Below are positions 8,091-16,644 of a stretch of DNA of 64,000 bases, piece after piece. The DNA is taken from positions 98,837 to 162,836 of the forward strand of contig CAJTPU010000007.1 in assembly GCA_910578335.1 (NCBI GenBank), read 5' to 3'. The notes beneath the pieces were generated by a model. That model was not told the origin of the DNA and made no database searches. It saw nothing but the letters and a program-made list of their open reading frames with translations. Numbering within the stretch: position 1 is the first letter of the stretch; every line of letters begins with the position of its first letter. The DNA comes from an uncultured Lachnospiraceae bacterium (GTDB taxonomy: Bacteria > Bacillota > Clostridia > Lachnospirales > Lachnospiraceae). The position numbers were made by a program, and so were the translations under genes.

Positions 8091-9026
8091 ATGATTGAAA
8101 AACTGATAGAAAAGATAAAAAAGACCAACGCTCCCATTGTGGTGGGACTCGACCCTATGCTAAACTATATTCCGGAGCATATTAGGGGGCAGGCTTTTGC
8201 GGAGTGTGGGGAAACATTAGAGGGGGCGGCAGAGGCTGTCTGGCAGTACAACAAGGGGATTGTGGATGCCGTATGCGATTTGATTCCGGCGGTAAAGCCT
8301 CAGATTGCCATGTATGAGCAGTTCGGCTCGCAAGGGATTGCGGTATTCGAAAAAACGGTGGATTATTGTAAGGAAAAAGGATTGATTGTCATCGGGGATG
8401 TGAAACGCGGCGATATCGGTTCTACTTCGGAGGCGTATGCAGTCGGGCATCTTGGCACGGTTCGGATAGGAGAGTATTCCTACAGGGGCTTTGACGAGGA
8501 CTTTATCACGGTCAACCCGTACCTTGGCTCGGACGGCGTCAAGCCCTTTGTCAAGGTGTGCAAGGAGGAGGACAAGGGTATTTTCGTTCTGGTTAAGACG
8601 TCCAACCCTTCCAGCGGCGAGTTTCAGGACCGTCTTGTGGACGGCAGGGCTTTGTATGAGCTGGTAGGGGAGAAGGTAGCAGAATGGGGGGCGGACTGTA
8701 TGGCGCCGGACGCCTCTTACAGCAATGTGGGCGCCGTGGTGGGCGCGACTTATCCCGAACAGGGGAAAATTTTGCGCAGGCTGATGCCAAAGACCTTTAT
8801 TCTGGTGCCCGGGTACGGCGCGCAGGGCGGCAGGGGCGCAGACTTGGTTCACTTTTTTAATGAAGACGGGCTGGGCGCCATTATCAACTCCTCCCGCGGC
8901 ATTATTGCGGCGTATAAGCAGGAGCAGTATGCGTCCTTTGGCGGCAGGAACTTTGGCGATGCTGCGCGGCAGGCTGTTATCGATATGCAGAAGGACATTG
9001 CAGGAGCGCTGGAGAGAAGAGGGTAG
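8091..9026 (+). CDS. pyrF: Orotidine 5'-phosphate decarboxylase (long, type 2 form)
   Basis: 311 residues. Converts orotidine monophosphate to UMP, the last step of de novo pyrimidine synthesis, in the cytoplasm. The active-site block DVKRGD (Asp103, Lys105, Asp108) is intact, preceded by VVGLDPM and followed by VNPYLGSDG and LVKTSNPSS. The C-terminal PGYGAQGG phosphate-binding loop is also present. The length and these motifs match the roughly 300-residue type-2 enzymes rather than the 230-residue E. coli form. It is followed by pyrE, consistent with a short pyrimidine operon. Confidence 0.95.
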   Translation: MIEKLIEKIKKTNAPIVVGLDPMLNYIPEHIRGQAFAECGETLEGAAEAVWQYNKGIVDAVCDLIPAVKPQIAMYEQFGSQGIAVFEKTVDYCKEKGLIVIGDVKRGDIGSTSEAYAVGHLGTVRIGEYSYRGFDEDFITVNPYLGSDGVKPFVKVCKEEDKGIFVLVKTSNPSSGEFQDRLVDGRALYELVGEKVAEWGADCMAPDASYSNVGAVVGATYPEQGKILRRLMPKTFILVPGYGAQGGRGADLVHFFNEDGLGAIINSSRGIIAAYKQEQYASFGGRNFGDAARQAVIDMQKDIAGALERRG

Positions 9027-9144
9027 CCGTCCGCACCCGCTATGTGCCAAAGGAAAAAGCAAGAATGGATTGATAACTGGATGGTTTTATGTTAGTATAA
9101 ATGAAAACGAAAGAAATCAGCCAAAACGGAGGTCTTTTAGAGAG

Positions 9145-9825
9145 TTGGAAGCTTATAAGCAGGAGTTTATCGAGTTTATGGTGGACTGCGGTGTTTTGCA
9201 GTTCGGTGATTTTACCTTAAAGAGCGGCAGGAAAAGCCCGTTTTTTATGAATGCAGGCGGGTATGTGACCGGCGGGCAGCTAAAGCGGCTTGGCGAATAT
9301 TATGCACATGCCATACATAATACTTACGGGGATGATTTTGACGTTCTGTTCGGACCGGCTTACAAGGGGATTCCCTTAAGCGTGGTGACGGCGGTAGCTT
9401 ACAGCGAGCTGTTCGGCAGGGAAGTCCGCTACTGTTCCAACCGCAAGGAGGCAAAGGACCATGGCGATGCCGGCATATTGCTTGGCAGCAGGCTTAGGGA
9501 CGGTGACAGGGTTGTTATCATAGAGGATGTGACGACCTCCGGCAAATCCATCGAAGAGACTTTTCCCATCATCCGGTCGCAGGCAGAGGTGGAAATAAAA
9601 GGACTGATGGTTTCCTTAAACCGCGAGGAAGTCGGGCAGTCCGGCAAGGTGGGAGCGCTGACCGAGATACAGGAGACGTACGGTTTTCCCGCGTCGGCAA
9701 TCGTGAGCATGAGCGAAGTGACGGCGTATCTGTATAATAAGCCCTACAAAGGCAAAATATATATTGACGACGAACGAAAGGGCGCACTTGACAATTACTT
9801 TGCGCAGTACGGAATAAAAAAATAA
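9145..9825 (+). CDS. pyrE: Orotate phosphoribosyltransferase
   Basis: 226 residues, reading MEAYKQEFIEFMVDCGVLQFGDFTLKSGRKSPFF. The frame is open far upstream through pyrF, but the family N-terminus fits TTG 9145, which has CGGAGG 12 nt upstream, so a TTG start is proposed. It joins orotate to PRPP to give orotidine monophosphate, the substrate of the neighbouring pyrF product. The PRPP-binding signature VVIIEDVTTSGKS is near residue 125, and KEAKDHG forms the flexible catalytic loop. It lies 118 nt after pyrF on the same strand. Confidence 0.93.
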   Translation: MEAYKQEFIEFMVDCGVLQFGDFTLKSGRKSPFFMNAGGYVTGGQLKRLGEYYAHAIHNTYGDDFDVLFGPAYKGIPLSVVTAVAYSELFGREVRYCSNRKEAKDHGDAGILLGSRLRDGDRVVIIEDVTTSGKSIEETFPIIRSQAEVEIKGLMVSLNREEVGQSGKVGALTEIQETYGFPASAIVSMSEVTAYLYNKPYKGKIYIDDERKGALDNYFAQYGIKK

Positions 9826-9838
9826 GGAGAGGATTGCC

Positions 9839-9991
9839 ATGGAAGAAAAATTGTACAGAACAATGCGCGGAACCGGCGCAACCAACATTGTGATAGGGGT
9901 ACTTACTTTGGTGGTGGGAATCACAAGCGGTATCCTTTTATTCATCAGTGGCGCAAAGCTGCTGTCACGCAAGTCTCATATCCTGTTTTAA
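9839..9991 (+). CDS. Small single-span membrane protein
   Basis: 50 residues from ATG 9839, with AAGGAGAGG upstream: MEEKLYRTMRGTGATNIVIG, then one hydrophobic helix (VLTLVVGITSGILLFISGAKLL) and a basic tail. It begins 13 nt after pyrE and probably shares its transcript. Similar 50-residue proteins occur in related Clostridia, but I know no function. Confidence 0.65.
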   Translation: MEEKLYRTMRGTGATNIVIGVLTLVVGITSGILLFISGAKLLSRKSHILF

Positions 9992-9997
9992 AGGCAG

Positions 9998-10022
9998 TGG
10001 GCATTTCCTGTGGAGGTGCCCA
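9998..10022 (+). terminator. Possible terminator after the small membrane protein
   Basis: TGGGCA (9998-10003) pairs with TGCCCA (10017-10022), followed by a T-rich tract TTTATCTTTT. The stem is short. Confidence 0.4.
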
Positions 10023-10083
10023 TTTATCTTTTCCGGCGGAAATTGTCGGCAAATGAACGGACGGGAGGGTGCGGCTTAGCGTT

Positions 10084-10404
10084 ATGGGGCGGAAAAAAAA
10101 TTATATTTTTACCAACAAAAAACATTCCGAGCGGGCGATTATGTCTACCATTTTAGGGGTCATAAGTCTGGTGTCCCTTATTGCGGTGGTTTTTCTTGCC
10201 TATGAGAAAGAAGGGAATATACCGGCGGGTTATGGCGTGGCTGGGTTTCTGATAGCGGTTTTTTCCGTGACAGGGCTGGTGCTGGGAATTGTTACGGCGA
10301 TGGAAAAGGACAGGTACAGGCTGTTTCCGAGCCTTGGAATCGTATGCAATCTGCTTGCACTTTTGGGGATTGGGTTTGTAGTCTATGCAGGTATGTATTT
10401 GTAG
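10084..10404 (+). CDS. Small three-span membrane protein, DUF6142-like
   Basis: 106 residues from ATG 10084; GGGAGG lies 15 nt upstream, so GTG 10069 or an unrecognised start is possible. A basic N-terminus (MGRKKNYIFTNKKHSERAIM) precedes three hydrophobic helices (STILGVISLVSLIAVVFLA, YGVAGFLIAVFSVTGLVLGIV, LGIVCNLLALLGIGFVVYAG). This pattern resembles the DUF6142 family of Lachnospiraceae. The function is unknown. It precedes the M29 peptidase gene by about 70 nt. Confidence 0.6.
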   Translation: MGRKKNYIFTNKKHSERAIMSTILGVISLVSLIAVVFLAYEKEGNIPAGYGVAGFLIAVFSVTGLVLGIVTAMEKDRYRLFPSLGIVCNLLALLGIGFVVYAGMYL

Positions 10405-10474
10405 CATATACAGATAACGGATAAAGAATGGAAAACGGCGGGATAAGGTGTCCGCGTTAAAATGGAGGGAGAAG

Positions 10475-12499
10475 ATGAACGAGGTATTGCAGGAGAGACT
10501 TATGCTGGCGCAGGAACGTATCGGGCAGCTACAGGAGGAACATATTTCAAAGGAAGCGTTTGACCGCTATTTTAAAAAAGAAGCAGAATGGTTTTTAAAG
10601 CTGTTTAAACTGCGCAAGCTGCTTGCAGACGGCGCATTTGAAAAGCTCAGTCTAAAAGAGCTTCAGGAATGGAACAGGCGGCTTTACGAGGAGCTTATGC
10701 CTGAAAATTATGAAAAAAGCTACGCCAATCCCGCTGCTGCCGTGCGGGAGCTTGGGGATAAGTTTGGTACGCTGCTTTCTGCGCTGTATGCAGAACTGCG
10801 CAATGGCATTGTCTATGTTTTTTATGACTGCGAGGAGGAGCTTGCGGCTGCCGCAGAGCTCTTTTTGGAGATAGAAAATATCTTTGCCTGCGCGTGGGAA
10901 GAGGAACAGAGCCTGCCTGCGCCGGAAGCGGTGAAGCAGGCTTATTACTGGTATATGAGCGATTACGCGCAGCTCCGCTCCGAAAGACAGGTGCGCGGCA
11001 TCGTGGACACCTCCGTGAACGCGGCGAAGAAAATTGTCATGGAGAGCGATTTGTCGGATTTGCGCTGCCTGTACCGCTATGGCTGCTATATTTCTGATGA
11101 TGAGCTTCGCATGGCGGCGTATCTTAATTCTCTTCCGGAGGAGACCATTGCCGTGATGGCGGATACCTTTACGGAAGGATACCGTCTGGGTTTTATCGCC
11201 ACAAGCAAGGATATCAGCATCAAAAAAAGTGTCGGCATTTATTACAATATCGGTTTTGAGCGTGTTGTCAGAAAGGCTGTGGAAAATTTCCGCAAAATCG
11301 GGCTGGAGGCGGTAATAGACAGAAGAGTGGTTGCCGGTACGCCGGCAAACAGGCAGTATGACTACGACCACAAGGATGATGATGTACTCTTTTTGGATAA
11401 GCAGTACATGAGCCGTAAACTGGAGACGCTGCGCGGTGCATATGAAAAATATAAAGCGGATGCGGCGGTATACGGCGGTCCTGCCTTGATAGAGGTGTTT
11501 GGGGAGGAGCCTTTTGCACCGGTTATCAAAGAGGAGGCGTATAAGCCGGACGATATGCACAGAAAGCTTAGCGTGGAATATGCATCGTCGTACAGACAGC
11601 TTCAGTCCGAATATATAAAGGATGAGGAGCGCAGCTTCACCATTATTGCGTTTCCCACACCCGCCATCGGGGAGCAGTTTCAAGAGATTTTCGACGAGAC
11701 CATCCGAATCAATACGCTGGACTACAACCTGTACAGGCAGATACAACAGAACCTGATAGACGTGCTGGACACCGCCGAGTATGTGGAAATCAAGGGTATG
11801 AACGGCAACAGGACGGACTTGCGTGTGGCGCTAAAAAGGCTTGAAAACCCGAAGAAAGAGACAAAATTTGAAAACTGTGTTGCCGACGTCAATATTCCGG
11901 TGGGCGAGGTCTTTACTTCTCCCGTGCTGAAGGGAACCGAAGGCGTCCTGCATGTGGGAAAGGTATTTTTAAACGAGCTGGAATACAAAGATTTTGAGAT
12001 ACATTTTAAGGACGGCATGACGACAGACTACCGCTGCGGCAACTTTGAAAAAGAGGAGGAAGGGCGCAATTATATCAAGGAAAATGTTTTGTGTAACCAT
12101 GAATCCCTGCCTTTAGGCGAATTTGCAATCGGCACGAATACGGCGGCGTACGTCATGGCGCAGAAATACGATATCGGCGCAAAGCTCCCCATCCTGATAG
12201 CGGAAAAGACGGGACCTCATTTTGCAGTGGGAGATACCTGCTACAGTCATGCGGAGGATGTAAAGGTGTATAATCCGGACGGCAAGGAAATTGTGGCAAG
12301 GGACAATGAGGTGTCTGCGCTGCGCAGGGAGGATGCAGATAAGGCGTATTTTAACTGCCATACGGATATCACCATTCCGTATCACGAGCTTGGAAGCCTG
12401 ACGGCGGTGCGCGCCGACGGTACCAGAGCTGTCATCATAGAAAACGGACGGTTTGTCCTTGCCGGCTGCGAGGAGTTAAATGTGCCCCTGAATGAATAG
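10475..12499 (+). CDS. M29-family metallo-aminopeptidase with long N-terminal extension
   Basis: 674 residues. ATG 10475 is chosen because GGAGGG lies 5 nt upstream; an in-frame ATG at 10448 lacks a site. The C-terminal ~370 residues match M29 aminopeptidases: VNIPVGEVFTSP (metal-ligand Glu), LGEFAIGTN (catalytic/metal Glu), EKTGPHFAVGDTCYSH (metal His) and a following acidic segment. These soluble dimeric enzymes remove N-terminal residues using a two-metal centre. The N-terminal ~300 residues are helical and charged, not part of the classical enzyme, and of unknown role. The gene stands between the pyr and pur blocks. Confidence 0.8.
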   Translation: MNEVLQERLMLAQERIGQLQEEHISKEAFDRYFKKEAEWFLKLFKLRKLLADGAFEKLSLKELQEWNRRLYEELMPENYEKSYANPAAAVRELGDKFGTLLSALYAELRNGIVYVFYDCEEELAAAAELFLEIENIFACAWEEEQSLPAPEAVKQAYYWYMSDYAQLRSERQVRGIVDTSVNAAKKIVMESDLSDLRCLYRYGCYISDDELRMAAYLNSLPEETIAVMADTFTEGYRLGFIATSKDISIKKSVGIYYNIGFERVVRKAVENFRKIGLEAVIDRRVVAGTPANRQYDYDHKDDDVLFLDKQYMSRKLETLRGAYEKYKADAAVYGGPALIEVFGEEPFAPVIKEEAYKPDDMHRKLSVEYASSYRQLQSEYIKDEERSFTIIAFPTPAIGEQFQEIFDETIRINTLDYNLYRQIQQNLIDVLDTAEYVEIKGMNGNRTDLRVALKRLENPKKETKFENCVADVNIPVGEVFTSPVLKGTEGVLHVGKVFLNELEYKDFEIHFKDGMTTDYRCGNFEKEEEGRNYIKENVLCNHESLPLGEFAIGTNTAAYVMAQKYDIGAKLPILIAEKTGPHFAVGDTCYSHAEDVKVYNPDGKEIVARDNEVSALRREDADKAYFNCHTDITIPYHELGSLTAVRADGTRAVIIENGRFVLAGCEELNVPLNE

Positions 12500-12539
12500 A
12501 GAAGCGGCTGAAACTTATGCAAAAATTAAGAAAATGGCA

Positions 12540-12568
12540 TTGCGCCGGTAGAAAAATTTTAGTAAACT
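12540..12568 (+). promoter_or_regulatory. Possible promoter of purEMND
   Basis: TTGCGC (12540-12545), 17 nt, TAAACT (12563-12568), ending 42 nt before the purE start. No purine-riboswitch core is recognisable in the short leader. Confidence 0.4.
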
Positions 12569-12609
12569 AAGAGTGGTAAAACAAAGACAAAAGCGAAAGG
12601 AGCAAAAAA

Positions 12610-13119
12610 GTGGCACAAGTAGGTATTGTCATGGGCTCTGATTCAGATATGCCCATTATGGCGAAAGCCGCGGATATTTTAGAGGAATTGGGAATTTCTT
12701 ATGAGATGACGATTATTTCGGCGCACAGGGAACCGGACGTATTCTTTTCTTATGCGCAGAGCGCGGAGGAGAAAGGCTTTAAGGTGATAATCGCAGGCGC
12801 GGGCATGGCGGCGCATCTGCCCGGCATGTGTGCGGCAATTTTCCCGATGCCGGTCATCGGTATCCCGATGCACACTACGTCTTTAGGCGGCAGGGATTCG
12901 CTGTATTCCATTGTGCAGATGCCCTCCGGCATACCGGTGGCGACGGTGGCGATTAACGGCGGCGCCAATGCGGGGCTGCTTGCCGCAAGGATTCTGGCAA
13001 CTTCAGATTCTGCTCTTCTCGATAAATTAAAAGCGTACAGCAATGACTTAAAGGAGCAGGTGAAGGCAAAGGATGCAAGGCTTCAGGAAATCGGATATAA
13101 AGAATACTTAAAAAAATAA
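12610..13119 (+). CDS. purE: N5-carboxyaminoimidazole ribonucleotide mutase
   Basis: 169 residues from GTG 12610 with AAAGGAG upstream. Class I PurE moves the carboxyl group of N5-CAIR to give CAIR in purine synthesis. Seen: substrate-binding GSDSD (residues 9-13), catalytic SAHR (37-40), GAGMAAHLPGM, and IPMHTTSLGGRDSLYSIVQMP. No purK is adjacent, so either purK is elsewhere or the organism uses the direct CO2 route; the sequence alone cannot decide. First gene of purE-M-N-D. Confidence 0.95.
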   Translation: MAQVGIVMGSDSDMPIMAKAADILEELGISYEMTIISAHREPDVFFSYAQSAEEKGFKVIIAGAGMAAHLPGMCAAIFPMPVIGIPMHTTSLGGRDSLYSIVQMPSGIPVATVAINGGANAGLLAARILATSDSALLDKLKAYSNDLKEQVKAKDARLQEIGYKEYLKK

Positions 13120-13163
13120 AGCGGCGGAGAAAGGGAACCCGTGGCAAAGCGTAAGGAGCGCAG

Positions 13164-14201
13164 ATGGGAGTAAAGATGGATTACAAAAATGCAGGAGTGG
13201 ATATTGAGGCAGGCTATCAGTCGGTGGAGCTGATGAAAGAGCACATAAAAAAGACGATGCGTCCCGAGGTGCTTGGCGGTATTGGCGGGTTTTCGGGCGC
13301 CTTTTCCATGGAGGCTTTGAAAGGTATGGAAAAACCGACGCTGGTCTCCGGAACGGACGGCGTGGGCACGAAGCTGAAGGTTGCTTTTCTTTTGGGTAAG
13401 CATGATACGGTGGGTATCGACTGCGTGGCGATGTGCGTCAACGATATTGCCTGTGCAGGCGGCGAGCCGTTGTTCTTTTTGGATTATATTGCCTGCGGCA
13501 GGAACATCCCGGAAAAGATTGCGGGCATTGTAAAAGGCGTGGCGGAGGGCTGCGTACAGGCAGGCGCTGCGCTGATTGGCGGCGAGACGGCAGAACATCC
13601 GGGACTTATGCCCGAAGAAGAGTATGATTTGGCAGGCTTTGCGGTAGGCGTTGTGGATGAGAAGGACTTGATTACAGGCGCAGATATCAAAGCAGGAGAC
13701 GTTTTGATTGGCATTGCCTCTTCCGGCGTTCACAGCAATGGCTTTTCACTGGTACGCAAGGTGTTTGAAATGACGAGGGAAAGTCTGGATACCTACTACG
13801 AGGAGCTGGGAAAGACTTTGGGAGAAGCGCTGCTTACGCCCACCAAGATTTATGTAAAGGCGCTAAAGGGCATCAAGGCGGCAGGCGTCAGGGTAAAGGG
13901 CTGCAGCCATATTACAGGCGGCGGTTTCTACGAAAATATTCCCCGTATGCTGCCTGAGGGCGTGCGCGCCGTAGTCAAAAAGGACAGCTATGAAATTCCT
14001 GCCATCTTTAAGCTTCTGCAGAAGACGGGCGGTCTGGAAGAAAAAATGATGTACAATACATATAACATGGGACTTGGCATGGTGCTTGCGGTTGCCGGGG
14101 AAGATGCAGAAAAGACGCTTGCGGCAATTCAGGCGGCAGGCGAGACTCCTTACATAGTGGGAAGCTGTGAGGCAGGCGAAAAAGGAGTTGTGATATGCTA
14201 A
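13164..14201 (+). CDS. purM: Phosphoribosylformylglycinamidine cyclo-ligase (AIR synthetase)
   Basis: 345 residues from ATG 13164, 8 nt after AAGGAG. It closes the imidazole ring (FGAM to AIR, ATP-dependent). The typical PurM segments are present: [58 protein letters not shown] and the C-terminal [16 protein letters not shown]. Full family length. Its 3' end overlaps purN by 7 nt, indicating translational coupling. Confidence 0.97.
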   Translation: MGVKMDYKNAGVDIEAGYQSVELMKEHIKKTMRPEVLGGIGGFSGAFSMEALKGMEKPTLVSGTDGVGTKLKVAFLLGKHDTVGIDCVAMCVNDIACAGGEPLFFLDYIACGRNIPEKIAGIVKGVAEGCVQAGAALIGGETAEHPGLMPEEEYDLAGFAVGVVDEKDLITGADIKAGDVLIGIASSGVHSNGFSLVRKVFEMTRESLDTYYEELGKTLGEALLTPTKIYVKALKGIKAAGVRVKGCSHITGGGFYENIPRMLPEGVRAVVKKDSYEIPAIFKLLQKTGGLEEKMMYNTYNMGLGMVLAVAGEDAEKTLAAIQAAGETPYIVGSCEAGEKGVVIC

Positions 14202-14818
14202 GGACAGTTGTGTGCGTCTCGGGCGGCGGCACAAATCTGCAGGCAATTCTCGATGCTGTCAAAGAGGGAAGGATTACCAATACAAAGATAGAAGCGGTTG
14301 TCAGCAATAACGCGGGCGCCTACGCGCTGACGCGTGCGAAAGAGAATCAGATTCCGGCGGTACTGCTTTCCCCTAAGGAGTATCCCGACAGGGCGGCTTA
14401 TCATGCGGCATTTATGGAAAAAATGCGGGAGCTTTCCCCTGATTTGATTGTGCTTGCCGGCTTTCTTGTCCGGATTCCGAAGGAGATGACAACGGAATTT
14501 GAGGGAAAAATCATCAATATCCACCCGTCACTGATTCCTTCCTTCTGCGGCGTAGGCTATTACGGACTGAAGGTACACGAGGCGGTTCTTGCGCGGGGCG
14601 TCAAAGTCACGGGCGCCACGGTGCATTTTGTGGATGCAGGCATGGACGAGGGACCAATTATTGCGCAGAAGGCAGTGCGCGTGGAGGAACATGATACGCC
14701 GGAGAGCTTACAGAGGCGTGTGATGGAAGAGGCGGAGTGGATTCTGCTTCCGCAGGCGATAGACGATATTGCAAACAACCGCCTGACGGTGCGGGACGGA
14801 TATGTAAGGAAGGTATAA
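14195..14818 (+). CDS. purN: Phosphoribosylglycinamide formyltransferase (folate-dependent)
   Basis: 207 residues; ATG 14195 overlaps the purM stop. It transfers a formyl group from 10-formyltetrahydrofolate to GAR. Motifs: VSGGGTNLQ (GAR binding), [12 protein letters not shown] with the catalytic Asn and His near residues 106-108, and [11 protein letters not shown] containing the catalytic Asp. The [15 protein letters not shown] insertion is typical of clostridial PurN. The gene is directly followed (4 nt) by purD. Confidence 0.96.
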   Translation: MLRTVVCVSGGGTNLQAILDAVKEGRITNTKIEAVVSNNAGAYALTRAKENQIPAVLLSPKEYPDRAAYHAAFMEKMRELSPDLIVLAGFLVRIPKEMTTEFEGKIINIHPSLIPSFCGVGYYGLKVHEAVLARGVKVTGATVHFVDAGMDEGPIIAQKAVRVEEHDTPESLQRRVMEEAEWILLPQAIDDIANNRLTVRDGYVRKV

Positions 14819-14822
14819 TTTT

Positions 14823-16100
14823 ATGAAAGTACTGATTGTGGGAGGCGGCGGAAGGGAACATGCGATTGCCGTCAGCATGAAAAAAAGCAGCCGGCTGGAA
14901 AAGCTTTACTGTGTGCCGGGCAATGCGGGTATCGCGCAGATAGCAGAGTGCGAGCCTTCTATCGGTGTGATGGAATTTGATAAAATAGCGGCTTATGCCA
15001 AGGAAAAGCAGGTGGATTTGGTGTTTGTGGCGCCGGACGACCCGCTGGTGGGCGGTCTTGTGGATGTCTTAGAAAAAGCAGGGCTGCGTGTATTCGGCCC
15101 GAATAAAAATGCGGCGATTCTGGAGGGAAGCAAGGCGTTCTCCAAGAATCTGATGAAGAAATACCACATTCCCACGGCGGCATACGAGACTTTTGACAAT
15201 CCGGACGATGCGCTTGCTTATTTGGAGACGGCGAAAATGCCCATTGTGTTAAAGGCTGACGGGCTGGCGCTGGGAAAAGGGGTACTGATTTGCAATACGC
15301 TTGCGGAAGCGAAGGCTGGCGTAAAGGAAATTATGCTGGATAAGCATTTTGGGAGCGCCGGAAACCGCATGGTAATCGAAGAATTTATGACCGGGCGGGA
15401 GGTGTCCGTGCTTGCCTTTGTGGACGGCAAAACGATACGCCCCATGACTTCCGCACAGGACCATAAGCGCGCGAAGGACGGCGACGAGGGGCTTAATACG
15501 GGCGGCATGGGTAATTTTTCACCCAGTCCCTTTTATACGAAAGAAATCGACGATTTTTGTCGTAAATATATTTATCAGGCAACCGTGGACGCCATGGCAG
15601 CGGAGGAGAGAGCGTTTAAAGGCGTGATTTTCTTCGGTCTGATGCTGACGGAGGAAGGACCGAAGGTATTGGAGTACAATGCCCGGTTTGGAGACCCTGA
15701 GGCGCAGGTGGTGCTCTGCCGCATGAAAAATGATATTCTGGATGTGGTGGATGCCTGCATAGACGGCACACTGGATAAAGTTACGTTGGAATTTGAAGAT
15801 AATGCGGCGGTGTGTGTGGTGCTTGCTTCCGACGGTTATCCGGTCTCCTATGAAAAAGGATTTGAGATAACGGGGCTTTCCCGCTTTGAAGGCAGGGAGG
15901 ATTATTATTGTTTCCATGCAGGAAGCAAATTTGATGAAAAAGGACGCATTGTGACAAACGGCGGACGGGTACTTGGCGTTACGGCAAAGGGCAGTACTTT
16001 AAAGGAAGCGCGCAGGAAAGCGTATGAGGCGACGGAGTGGGTAGACTTTTCCAATAAGTATATGCGTCATGATATCGGAAAAGCCATCGACGAAGCGTAA
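14823..16100 (+). CDS. purD: Phosphoribosylamine-glycine ligase (GAR synthetase)
   Basis: 425 residues, ATP-grasp enzyme joining glycine to phosphoribosylamine. Starts MKVLIVGGGGREHAIA, the family nucleotide-fold signature. Further motifs: FVAPDDPLVGGLVD, PIVLKADGLALGKGV, AQDHKRAKDGDEGLNTGGMG and LEYNARFGDPEAQVVL with metal-binding Glu and Asn. Full length. It is the last gene of purEMND; purF, purK, purH, purC and purB are not in the window, and purL is 26 kb away. Confidence 0.97.
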   Translation: MKVLIVGGGGREHAIAVSMKKSSRLEKLYCVPGNAGIAQIAECEPSIGVMEFDKIAAYAKEKQVDLVFVAPDDPLVGGLVDVLEKAGLRVFGPNKNAAILEGSKAFSKNLMKKYHIPTAAYETFDNPDDALAYLETAKMPIVLKADGLALGKGVLICNTLAEAKAGVKEIMLDKHFGSAGNRMVIEEFMTGREVSVLAFVDGKTIRPMTSAQDHKRAKDGDEGLNTGGMGNFSPSPFYTKEIDDFCRKYIYQATVDAMAAEERAFKGVIFFGLMLTEEGPKVLEYNARFGDPEAQVVLCRMKNDILDVVDACIDGTLDKVTLEFEDNAAVCVVLASDGYPVSYEKGFEITGLSRFEGREDYYCFHAGSKFDEKGRIVTNGGRVLGVTAKGSTLKEARRKAYEATEWVDFSNKYMRHDIGKAIDEA

Positions 16101-16134
16101 GTAAGCAGGTAATTTTTCAGAAAGAGGTGAGGAT

Positions 16135-16593
16135 ATGCACGAGGGTAGGGATTTGTTGCGTATGGACGAGTACAACAGACCGAAGACGTGTGAAAAATGC
16201 GACGGCGTTATGGTATTTATGGGGGTAGGCGAATACAAATGCGAGGACTGCGGTGCAATTGCCTATGACGATTACGGTAAAGTCCGCCTCTATATAGAAG
16301 GGCACAGGGGGGCGACGGCTTCACAGATTGAGGCGGCAACCGGAGTAAAACAGCGTGCCATCAGAAATATGCTAAAGGAAGGGCGTCTGGAGGTGACGGC
16401 GGACTCCAAAGTATTTTTACATTGTGTTATCTGCAAGAAAGAAATCCGCTCGGGAAGCATGTGCCCTGAATGTGAGAGAAATTACCATCACAGGATAGAG
16501 GACGAACAGAGAAAGATGAAGAATTCCATGATGCAGGGATATGGAGCCGGCAGAGAGGAAAAACGAGGAGAAAAAAGGTTCAAGTTTGAATGA
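16135..16593 (+). CDS. Zinc-ribbon/HTH regulator-like protein (YvyF/TIGR03826-like)
   Basis: 152 residues from ATG 16135 with GAGGTGAGG upstream. Layout: a zinc ribbon CEKC...CEDC (about residues 20-41), a helix-turn-helix ATASQIEAATGVKQRAIRNMLKEGRLEV (60-88), a second four-Cys cluster CVICKKEIRSGSMCPEC (98-114) and a basic tail. This resembles YvyF-type proteins from flagellar regions of Firmicutes, though no flagellar gene adjoins it here. It may bind nucleic acid. It lies 34 nt after purD and just before the SH3 protein. Confidence 0.6.
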   Translation: MHEGRDLLRMDEYNRPKTCEKCDGVMVFMGVGEYKCEDCGAIAYDDYGKVRLYIEGHRGATASQIEAATGVKQRAIRNMLKEGRLEVTADSKVFLHCVICKKEIRSGSMCPECERNYHHRIEDEQRKMKNSMMQGYGAGREEKRGEKRFKFE

Positions 16594-16644
16594 TGCATAA
16601 GTGCAGTATTGCAGGTTCCTGCAATCGGCATGGAAAGGGAAATT

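Noticed and set aside
10652..11746. A 364-codon minus-strand open frame inside the aminopeptidase gene
   Set aside because: It is a shadow of the plus-strand M29 gene, with no ribosome site and an implausible residue mix.
12500..12609. A purine riboswitch before purE
   Set aside because: The 110-nt leader is short and lacks a three-way junction or its conserved loop pairs.
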